Origin: Dastarcus helophoroides
Taxonomy: Eukaryota; Arthropoda; Insecta; Coleoptera; Bothrideridae
DNA: 64,000 nt
Direction: 5' to 3'
Assembly (NCBI GenBank): GCA_028583605.1
Contig: CM053327.1
Coordinates: 5,455,316-5,519,315, forward strand
Below, piece after piece: positions 55,023 to 64,000 of this stretch. How positions within the stretch are numbered: the stretch's first letter is position 1; each line of letters opens with the position of its first letter. A program made the position numbers and the translations under genes. The notes beneath the pieces were generated by a model that was not told the DNA's origin, searched no databases, and saw only the letters and a program-made list of their open reading frames with translations.

Positions 55023-58000
55023 GCATATTTAAGAATTCCACAACATGAGGGTTGGAAGTGTCCCTTTTAAAATCTCGAATAATTTTTTATTGACTTTTTT
55101 GTCTTTACTAAGTCTTCCGAATACGTGATTTAAATTAAGGACGCTAACACATGTGTCCAAATTTTAATCAGTGTTGTTAGTAAATGGGGTGGTTATGAGT
55201 AAATTTAACCATAGTTCTTTTTAAGTTTCCGTGATTGCCATCAGAAGTCCATGACCATGAATGAGAAATATAAAGGTGTAAATAATTAATTGATCCCGTC
55301 GGACCCGTTGAGTAAAGAGACAAAAAAGGGTGATTGAGAAAAAGAGAAACGGGGAGAAAGGGAGAGAAATCAAACTTTAAACTGTGAGTTAAAATTTTGA
55401 GCTCTAAAAAGACTCAAATTTGGAAAAACCGGAAATTTTCAAAAAAAAATTAAAATTTGGAAAATTTAGAAATTTTTAAAATAAGTCGACATGTTAAAAT
55501 ACATTTTAAAATTTCAGATGTTTTCAAAAAAAAATCAAAATTAAAAAAAAAACGAAATTTTTAATTACAGTCGAAATGCCCAAGAAGTTATAGATCTACA
55601 AAAAGGAAAATGGTTGAAATTTTCCTGAAATGTCTAACTTACGAACAGTTTTAGTTTAGAGACACCATCAACATTTTCAAAAGGGGGCAACATTTTCAAA
55701 ACAACTGGAAAATTTGAAATAAGTAGACATTTTTAAGAATCATTCAAAAAAATCAATTGAAAAGTTGTTATTAAACAAAATAAAATTTAGAAGTTTTGGA
55801 AAAAAAATCGACATTTCCAAAAAAAGAGTTAAAATGTGTTTTATAATAATTGCAACCCATCTTCGTTAAAAACTGCAGTTCGTCGTCATCTATCTTCATT
55901 TCCGTCAGGCGTTAGACACTCAGTGCATTAAGACAGGGATAAATTGTTTACGTCAAAGGCTTGCAAACCTAAATTGCAGTAATTTTTAATTTCTAGAATA
56001 GGCTGGGAAATTACATGATCTTTTCATACATATTTGTCATTTATAGTGTCATTTGTTAACCTAACTAAATTAATTAATGGTTTAGTTAACTGTATTTTAC
56101 TGTACTTTATATGGTATGCAATCATAGTCTAAAATCATATGTAGCTGTTTTACAGCGTTTTTGTGTTATAACAATAAAAAAAACGCCAAAATATAAAACT
56201 AAAATAAAATACAATAAAAAACTATAATATATAAAAGTACACAAATATATAATATAATTACTAGAGAACATGCCAACCGCATTTTTGGTCTCTCGTACCT
56301 TTGAACACGATACAAAATTTGGCATGGAGGGCGTAAAAAGTGTCCAACCCTTGGTTTCCGCCTCTCATTTTCGGTGTCTGAGGGCATAATGTGGTATCCG
56401 TTTGCTAGTAAATTGAACTTGAAAAAAACGAATTCCACCTTATATTTTAAAATACACTTATGACACCAAAATTACTGTAATAAATGATTAATTTTAAAAT
56501 TTGTTACTGAAAAACTGATTTCTTACACTAGTTCAAACTTGTTCGTCCATATAAAAAGTAAGATTATGCAGATAAGGTCCCCACCCAAGGTTTATTAGAG
56601 GTTGTTGTTGTAAAATTTATAAACCACTTTATGCTGCATAAAGTTAAATATTTTCTTTTTAAATTCTCAAGTTTAGCAGATAAAACTCCTGATGCTGAAG
56701 GCAAAAGGAAGCCTAACATAAATTATTCTCTAAGAAATTTTATGATGTAAATTGAGTGGCGGCCTTATTTAGAGTTTCCCTCTTTTTATCAAACCAAATA
56801 TAAACTTGACAGCACCAAAAGAGTGAAAAGAAATATGTTCCCCCTTTAGTGTTGCTTTTCCCTAAAAATATATGAAGTGATGCATCAACAGAATAACGTA
56901 ATTACACAGAAGATATTTAACGGATGAAAGCATTTTCTTATCAAATTAGTGCTCAGATTCTTACCGTTACAAGAAAAACGTTTTTGGCGGTTTTTCGTTT
57001 TGCTGTGTCGAGTTTAACCTCAACAGAAGCTCGTTTCTTATTTTCGTAAATGAAAGGCGAAACTTCGTATGCTTTCTTGGTGCAAAATTGCGCATTGGTT
57101 AGATTTTGTTCTACATTTCAGGTTATCAGTGGCACATGAATCATAAACTAACTTTTCCAACAAAAGCGCAGACCTAAGGACTGTCGCAAGATTCGTTAAT
57201 ATTCTGCAGAGGTGAATAATGACTGAGATTATAAATGAGAAATACACCAAACTGTACGTTTTCCAATTACTATTTCCAATGAATACCGGAGCTTTGGGAT
57301 GTTCACAAGACGTTTGCTTTGTAATTATTTTGGCAACAAACACCAGAGGTTTAACAAAGCGCTTTTAATAAGGACTAATTACTGCATGATGGAAATGTAT
57401 TGGTAACCAATGGAAGGCATTTGAATATCTTTGGGGACGTAGCTCACAACAGAATAATAACTTAAACATATTCCGAGAAACTTTTACGGGTAACTTTTTG
57501 AGATAAGCTTTATAAGAAGTGTCACATATAAAATATAAATTTTAAACTTTGCTCGTCTGTTTTTATTATTCTACCACCAATCGTACTAAATTGAAAACAT
57601 TTCAAAGCTTACGAATGTATAAATTTGCAAATCATTTCTGTTTTATGTTGCCCATGGAAAGAATTTATATCGAATTCTCAAGTTATATATACGAGTTTTA
57701 TCATCATGTTATTACTTTATGATGTATATTCGTATGTTATTGCACATTACTGGTCGCATCAATGAGTTTTATCAAGATATAAAACGGACGCCTTTTTGGC
57801 TGCGGATCATAAATGTCACTGGAGATATTTAAATTTTGATGAGTTGTCAAATAAAATCTAAAGTACTGTGATGAACGACCAGCCGTCGTGATTAAATCCA
57901 GGTCAAGTCGATTAAATGTGATGCGCGACCAAAACCAGTGATTGTATATAATTTTTCAAAATTGTAGAATTTTGCTCATCTTAAAAATTTTCGAAGAATA

Positions 58001-59164
58001 ATTTATCTTCGATTTTCGGACCCAATTTGTCTACTTTGTGTTTAAAATTATTTTATTTCAATAAATTGTAACCCCAGTTCGTAGAGTCGACAGGGAAGTG
58101 TTATCAAATTTAAACAACAATTGACCTCAACGTTTTATTACAATAGGTCAACAAATAAATCAACAAAATTTCAAGTTTGCGATTTTCAAGTGTTCTTAAA
58201 CATAATACAACAAAATAAAAGTGAACCTGTTTGTTTCAACTTGTTTAAATTTGCTGGACACAGATCTGAGAGAAATATTTCCTTAGAAAATTAAGAGAAT
58301 TCCTTAAGCACAATTAATCTGACATTCTTTGTTTAACTCTTTCGCTCGTATATGGTGCGTCGGTTATTAATTTCCCAAAGTTTATTTTAACCCTAATAAT
58401 CGCAATATTTTCCCCAGCTGAGCCATGTAGTTTGTACTCAAAGGTTTTCAAACCAAATGCAGCTAATTTTGTACCTGATTATCGGTGGACGTTCGCTGGT
58501 TAGTTCGTACACAGAGGTTCTCAAACTATTTTCAGGTGTCTGTTTTATTCCCTAATTCTTTTGAGTTTTTTGTCGCTTCTTAATTCAAGCATACTTCACA
58601 TAGCATACAGTTTCCTGTTAAAGCTTTGAGCTAAGAATATCCAAAGGATAATGCTACGAGAAAATGGAGCTCAAGCTTCGAAATAAAGTTGTGATTTATC
58701 GTAATAAATCAGATTTATAAATGTTGATTCAATCTTACAGATCTCTCGTTCTCTCACTCTTTCTTTCTTTCCTTTGTTAACTTGTTTCTTTGTTCGTTTT
58801 CTGTTTTTCTCATACCAAACTCAATCATTCGAACTCAAACCAGTGTTATAAAATAGACTAGAAATATTGTTCAGATTTCGTAGAAACTTTCTGAGCAGAA
58901 TTTGCCCTTCTAACACTACATCTACTTCTACGGCTACTGTTCTAATAGAAGGGGCGTTTTCTGGCTTAGAAAGTGGCTAAGCTTGACTTAGCACAAAAAA
59001 AACATTTAAATTAAAATTAGAAACTGGCAAGAAATTCTCATTTCTTTCGTCAAAACATTTCCCTAACGAGAGCTGATGCTGATACTGCTCGTCCGCCTAC
59101 GTTAGTTAATTTATGTTGACAGTAAATCTAGGCATGCGACTATAAATTAGTAATTTTGCAAACG
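55023..59164. other. Intron or 5' flank, no gene recognised
   Basis: 55420-55840 is low-complexity A-rich DNA. 56100-58900 has several stretches of even composition but no recognisable exon. In particular no Ig1 exon (Y-C-V motif before PPDI) could be found. Short ORFs such as 57038-57343 lack any family signal. Confidence 0.35.
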
Positions 59165-59560
59165 CTTCCCCATCGCGACGCGCGGTGTTGTAATTCTCCG
59201 TGGCCTATATAGGGGGTCCCTTTTTTTTGGGCGTGTAACCGATGAGGGGACCCACGGATAAGGCAGACCGGGCGAGTACACCAGAACAAGAACCAGAAGA
59301 GGTTACTACTCCTTCTAGGATGTTAAGGCGTACGTTCCCGCGGAGCACATCCAGGGGTTTACATGTGTTGGGACTTTGTCTATGTCTGGAAAGTTTTTCA
59401 GACAACCTTCTTACAACACCGGTTCCGGTTTTCCTTGTTTTTCACGTTTCGAGAACTTACAGTACATCATCAGCAAATCCTAATATAGATGCCTGCTGTC
59501 AGTTACCGAGCCTGCGGTGATGGGTGTTATCGATTTTTTGAACCCCTGGAAACTCAGCTT
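59165..59560. other. GC-richer island, unassigned, possibly a retroelement terminus
   Basis: Unlike its surroundings this segment has many C/G runs (CATCGCGACGCGCGGTG, GGGACCCACGGATAAGGC). The frames on both strands are open, but neither shows a known domain. On the minus strand at about 59449-59486, GCTGATGATGTACTGTAAG…CTCGAAACGTG resembles the CTGATGA…GAAAC boxes of the other PLE-type motifs with a poor stem. It might be a PLE pseudo-LTR or an unrelated repeat. Confidence 0.3.
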
Positions 59561-60956
59561 CCAACAGCAGAACATCGAAAAACGACCTTTAGAAAATAGA
59601 AGGTTTTCGAAGCAAATTTGCTTTATTGGTTTTCATCTTTTTTTCTTTCTACTCCCTTTGTTTTTGTTTTTTTTCTCTTTTTTTTTTGAAACTAAGACTG
59701 GTAGTTGCACCAGTCAGCGGTAGGGTTCTTGGCCCAATCATAATTTTCTAACAACGACTTTCTCATTCATTCGGTTTGTTGTGGAAGTTTTAAATTCCTT
59801 TTTTTTTGTGTACGCCCCCCAACCCCATATTGACCAAAATTAGGAATAAGTATTTTCTCAAATTTTAGGAACAGTTAATTAAATCATATAAGAGCGAAAA
59901 ACCCATCAAATAAAATCATCGGACAATTTAAAATTTACTTGCCTATTTATCCCGTAGCAAACATCACATAAATGGCACAAGAACTTCACCTTGAACAGAA
60001 ATTGTTTTTTTTGTGTTCATTTACGTTGGTTAGCACAAACAGAAGTAAATTTTTTTTTTTTTTAAACTTCCGTATTCCGTACTCGTTTTTATAAGTTCGG
60101 AAGTTGACCATAATTTTTAAACTAATTTCATCGAAGTTTAGTTCTTGACTACTTTTAACTTCTTTACGGTACTTTAAGTTTTTCTTGCCCTACCCTTAAC
60201 TTTTGGGGACCGAAAGATATCCTCTGCATCTCGCTAGAGGGTATCAGAGTGCAGAATTTTTACTAATTTAAATATTTCTAATCCAAATTAGCCCTTAAAT
60301 TAATTTTGAAAAGGATTCTTAAAGTGCATATCAAAGTGCAAACCCCTTTTGAATAATGTCGTCCCTTTATCTTGCAAGTTTTACTTCGATAATTGAAATT
60401 TAAATAACTTACAATTGTACGTGTTTATAAGGGCCTTTTTCGAACGTAAAATTCCTCCAGTCTAACACCACATGGTCTTGCCGAGATATTTGCTACGGTC
60501 TCCGTTATCGGCACTTACCCTTATTTATTACTCTACTTTTCAGCAGTCCTTCAAAAATAACATGTTATTTTACTCAGTTTAGGTGTCTGTGCTTGAAACA
60601 AACCAGGCCTAACAAATAACCCTTATCTAATTTGTGAACGCTAAGAAATCTGTTTCTCACGCAAAACGTTATGTTACAAAGAATTTTATATAGTACAATA
60701 TTTGGAGATTTAATATTTCCAAGAAAATATTGAATAAAATTCAATTAAATAAAACAAACGAGGAAATAGAACAGTTTAGTAGAACTCGACTCACCACAGT
60801 ACCAATTGCAGAATTCGTCGGCCAATATTTTAAATATTGGAAGTTTTTTTGAGGCACGTTTCGGTTTAGGTATGCAGGTTGATCGGCGGTCAGTGATCTT
60901 ATTAAAAGGGAAGGATTTTAAACGTACATCTATGCCACATGCGTTCTTTCAAAGTA
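59561..60956. other. No gene recognised
   Basis: Pyrimidine-rich at 59630-59690. Otherwise AT-rich without recognisable features. Confidence 0.4.
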
Positions 60957-61289
60957 TTATGTGCCATTTACACGAGCAAGTAAAACTATCGCGAGTCGAT
61001 GTCTGAGAGTACTTCCAGCGAACTTGCGTAGTGTAAACGGTCTCTGAGAGTGCTCTCAGACCAAGTCGTAAAACTTGCGCAAGCACTTGCACCTGTAAAC
61101 AAACGTAGAGAGCGATATAGGCAAGTTTAGATTTATTTCTAATTTGTTGGAAGTTGTCTGCAAGTAGGTTGTGCAAGTCGTACATTTGGAGGTAGAAATA
61201 GTCGTGTATGGTCAATAAATATATTCGCTCTCACAAGTCGCTCTCTCAAGTGCTATCGCAAGTTACTATCCCGTGTAAACGGCACATAA
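60957..61289. mobile_element. Harbinger-like MITE, 333 bp
   Basis: Ends TTATGTGCCATTTACACG and, inverted, TTATGTGCCGTTTACACG. Subterminal sequence is full of CAAGT/ACTTG words in both orientations. It shares ends and subterminal sequence with the element at 36628-37980. TTA/TAA at the borders fits the 3-bp target preference of PIF/Harbinger. No coding sequence is present. Confidence 0.75.
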
Positions 61290-61818
61290 TTGCAGATATT
61301 TATGAAAAATCCCGAAACAGTCAATTTTAAATTATAAGATGACATCCTGCACCGAAAAACTTCATTCCTAGATGTTACCCCTTGCGAGTTACCATTTTAA
61401 CCCACCTTTTTTTTTTAATTGGGAGTAAAGGCTTGGTATATGCCATTTAAAAGTTCCTAATATTGTCTATTCAAAAATGTTATGCTTGCTACATTTAAAT
61501 AAACATTAAAAAAAGTAATTTATCAACTAGATGAAATTTTCTACAATACTAACTAATAGTGGCTCGTCCGGTTCGTCCTCGATAATCAGTAAGTTAACAA
61601 AAACAATTTCGATATCCTTTTTTGATTTTGTAAAAAAGAAAATGTAAAAACTTATCAACCGTATCATAGTCAATTGTACTTTTTGTCGAAAATAACCCAG
61701 TAACTTTCTGAAACTGAGAAAGAATTAGACAGTGGTCTGTATCGTGCACATCTTTTTGCACATTTTGAAAATCTAATATGGGGCATTTAACAGAAATGCA
61801 TAAAATAATAATTTTATA

Positions 61819-62520
61819 AATGATCGGTTATGGACATAGCGCAAAATCACAGGCCGAAGTCGTTCGTCTATTTCAACAAAAGTTTCCTAATTTACCGCCT
61901 ATATCCCACAGTACAATTAGTAACACGAACATGGACATGTACGAAAGCTAAGAAAAAGAATCCTCCAATGCATTAATTATTGATACCAAATTGGAAAAAA
62001 TGAATGAGTTTCAAGAGAATCCACATTCTTCAAGTCGACAAGTAGCTGTAGTACTGAAAGTTAGTCATTCCTCGATTATTTGTTTGCTGACAGAAAATAA
62101 AATAGATCATTATAAACTGACACCATGTCAAGAGCGCAGTGAAGACGATTTTGATAGAAGAATTCATTTTTGTGAACAAATGATGCAAACATTAGATAAT
62201 AATGTCATCCAAATAAGAAAACATATTGTTTTCTGATGAGTCCATTTTTACTCTTCACGCTTATCAAAGCTGCCGCTATTGGGCTAGTGCAATTCCTCAC
62301 TGGATGAGAGAATTGCATACACAGAACCCTGAAAAAGTTAATGTTTGAGCAGAGATTACTGGAAATCATGTTACTGGTTCATTTTTCATTGATGGAAATT
62401 TAGATGAGATAATTATTTAGCATTGCTCCAACACAACACTGTACCAGCTTCAGATTTAGCCAAAATGTTGGATTCCAACCTCAATTGCTGAATTGTGTGC
62501 AATCTAATAAACCTGTGCTA
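61819..62520 (+). pseudogene. Tc1/mariner-superfamily transposase remnant
   Basis: HTH part: GHSAKSQAEVVRLFQQKFPN, LPPISHSTIS. Second HTH: NEFQENPHSSSRQVAVVLKV, SHSSIICLL and HYKLTPCQERSEDDFDRRIH. Catalytic start: IVFSDESIFTLHAYQSCRYW (after a frameshift at 62230), PHWMRELHTQNPEKVNV, GNHVTGSFFIDGNLDE. The F-DES-F first-Asp box and NPHWMRE-HTQ-P-KVNVW block match a transposase group common in insects (IS630/Tc1/mariner type). The second and third catalytic residues are not recognisable. Terminal repeats were not found. Confidence 0.7.
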
Positions 62521-63085
62521 ACTCCGAATATATTCATTTAAATTAATAATGTAAAAGACAAATTTGATCTGCATTCTAATCTTTGGCTAAATCAAGTTTT
62601 TTATTTGGGTCAAAAAACTTGGAACGCAAGCCTCTACTTTTGCATAAAATATTATTTTTTCTCAACAATTATTGTAATATCGAGAAAACCCGCTATTTTC
62701 TGATATTTTATGACCGACCCAATATCTACTAACTTTAATAAAATCTTAATTTTATATTTAGAAACCCAGAAGATCAGGGGGGCTGTCATTTCTTACACAT
62801 TTGTAGCTGCATCTTTGAGATCATTGCACCAAAAATTATTAAAAAAATAATTTAGGATCCTTAAGTATAATTTAAAAAAACTACCTCGCATGATATATTC
62901 ATTAAAACTTGATTTTTCGGTGACAAAATTAACCCCTCATTTTATTATAAAATATTTTTATTTTCTAATCGTTAAATGGCGGCATTTGCGTGAGAGATCG
63001 AGAATTAACGCTGTGCTAAATTTCAAATTCCTAATATGTATAGTTTTTAAGGAAAACTTCTTTGTGATACGGAAGTGAGATTTTA
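62521..63085. other. No gene recognised
   Basis: AT-rich. CTTGGAACGCAAGCC at about 62618-62632 is the inverted counterpart of GGCTTGCATTCCAAG near 29008, a dispersed repeat word. Confidence 0.35.
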
Positions 63086-63119
63086 GGGTTCCGTTTTTTC
63101 TGTTTAAGATACAGAACCC
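63086..63119. repeat. GGGTTCCGT hairpin, dispersed repeat end
   Basis: GGGTTCCGT…ACAGAACCCC forms a hairpin with T-rich loop and corresponds, inverted, to 28909-28942. Similar GGGTTCCGT hairpins are common repeat ends in insect genomes. Confidence 0.5.
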
Positions 63120-63225
63120 CAAAAATAAATAAAAATTTTAAATTTATTTTACGATCAACTACCCCATTTATAAAATTTAGGACACGCTACTGCAGTCCTC
63201 CATAAGCTAAGGCGTCTGTGTATTG

Positions 63226-63537
63226 TAGTCATATATGTAATACTTCTATACGGCCAGCTCCCTATTCTCTTCGCGAGTTTATTCTGACCAAATTCGATAA
63301 AGATGGGACATCCGTGATTGGCGAGTATTGCGCATGAATGAACGAAATGAACAAATTGCGACGCCCGGGTTAAACCGGTGTTTATGTTTAGCCGTGTATA
63401 GCTGATTTTGGCCATAAATAGATGATTTGTAACACCTGCGCATTGCGACTCATCACCCCGTGTGAAGGTCAGCGAGAAAGAGAAGTATTTCCCACAAGAA
63501 ACGAGGAACTGCCCATATAGAAGTATTACATATATGA
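63226..63537. repeat. Diverged inverted repeat
   Basis: GCCGTATAGAAGTATTACAT continued by ATATGA on the minus strand (63226-63254) matches GCCCATATAGAAGTATTACA continued by TATATGA at 63511-63537. Weaker similarity (GCGCAAT/GCGCATT, GGTCAG, GCGA-GAGA) runs inward. The element is unknown. Confidence 0.45.
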
Positions 63538-63837
63538 TTGGAGTATTAAACGCTGAGATAGTTTTATTGGGATGTTCTTCTATCCGTAAGTCTTCCCTCC
63601 CGTCTTGCGCCTTCAGTTTTCCTTCTTAAACAATGAAGTCTGTGATTATTATGCCAGACGTTCTGCATTATCCCTCGAACATTTTTCTTCCCCTTGAATT
63701 GTTATTTCCAAATCTGTTTCTAACTGGTATTCTTGCTATGTTCTTATTTCTGATTTTTGTAATAAGTTTTTAGATTTATCAATATCGGTTCTCTTAATGT
63801 CTTACACAGGTTTTATTTATTCGCTTTTTACTTTCTT

Positions 63838-64000
63838 TATAACTATTAAACTTTATTAATGATTAAAAAGCAACAGATAACAAAAATTTACACGAAGTGG
63901 AATTTTTAATATGTTCCTTTTTAATTGTTAGTAAAGTTTAATAGTTAGGAATATTAAAGAATTCCAGGAAGTAAGGGTTGGAAATGTCAATTATTTTTAC
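63838..64000. repeat. PLE family C terminal palindrome, cut by window end
   Basis: TATTAAACTTTATTAATGAT (63846 on) is inverted against ATTGTTAGTAAAGTTTAATA (about 63925-63945). It is followed by AAGAATTCCAGGAAGTAAGG, which matches 55030-55060 and 47465-47510. Confidence 0.6.

Noticed and set aside
57038..57343. 101-codon minus ORF considered as the missing Ig1 exon
   Set aside because: No Ig cysteines in the right context, no Y-C-V motif and no phase-1 donor preceding PPDI.
63155..63415. 86-codon minus ORF
   Set aside because: It overlaps the diverged inverted repeat and shows no recognisable motif.

Overview
The window looks like insect (arthropod) genomic DNA. It is strongly AT-rich, intron-dominated and packed with decayed transposable elements. 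No prokaryotic operons, rRNA genes or CRISPR arrays were seen. A beetle or another large-genome insect would fit the mix of Penelope-like, RTE-like, Tc1/mariner, Harbinger and MULE remnants, but the order cannot be fixed from the sequence.

One host gene can be reconstructed with confidence. It lies on the minus strand and spans 53997 down to 2891. It encodes the second and third immunoglobulin domains and the C-terminus of a DIP/lachesin-like (IgLON family) neuronal cell-surface protein. Seven exons join with matching splice phases: 53827-53997 (Ig2, first half), 45481-45609 (Ig2, second half), 27660-27798 (Ig3, first half), 14834-14982 (Ig3, second half), 14645-14734 (Thr-rich stalk), 3466-3528 (a 63-nt exon of cassette type) and 2891-3051 (C-terminal hydrophobic, GPI-type tail and stop). 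Introns reach about 17.7 kb. The signal peptide and Ig1 exons were not found and should lie upstream, beyond the right edge or unrecognised in 54-64 kb.

Nearly everything else lies in introns or flanks of this gene and is mobile DNA. From left to right: a Penelope-like element (PLE) end (1-424); a 424-bp MITE (627-1050); a Tc1-like element (4677-6116); a MULE-derived element (6347-7413); PLE termini (8.5-8.8 kb); a non-LTR retrotransposon (9.4-11.9 kb, minus); a PLE reverse transcriptase/GIY-YIG fragment (11.96-13.26 kb); an LTR-like block (15.7-16.1 kb); an unrecognised repeat-borne gene (17.6-19.3 kb); a Tc1-like element split by a 2.3-kb inverted-repeat insertion (19.7-22.6 kb); a cluster of non-LTR pieces, Tc1, SINE and LTR (29-34.4 kb); a 3.76-kb DNA transposon with long terminal inverted repeats, an unrecognised ORF and a nested Harbinger element (35.3-39.1 kb); a non-LTR RT and a PLE palindrome (39.6-41.65 kb); hAT-like MITEs (42.3 kb); further PLE-type palindromes (43.6, 47.5, 51.4, 54.8, 63.9 kb); and a Harbinger MITE and a mariner-type transposase (61-62.5 kb). 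The intron between 45 and 53 kb is dominated by a degenerate T5-6/GAAAATTT/GAC low-complexity repeat.

The most unusual signal is a set of short motifs with hammerhead-ribozyme-like cores (CTGANGA, stem, GAAAC, GTH) in at least four sequence families. Most of them sit in small head-to-head inverted repeats, as expected for PLE pseudo-LTR termini. The second is the 3.76-kb transposon with about 60-bp TIRs whose protein I cannot assign to a named transposase superfamily.
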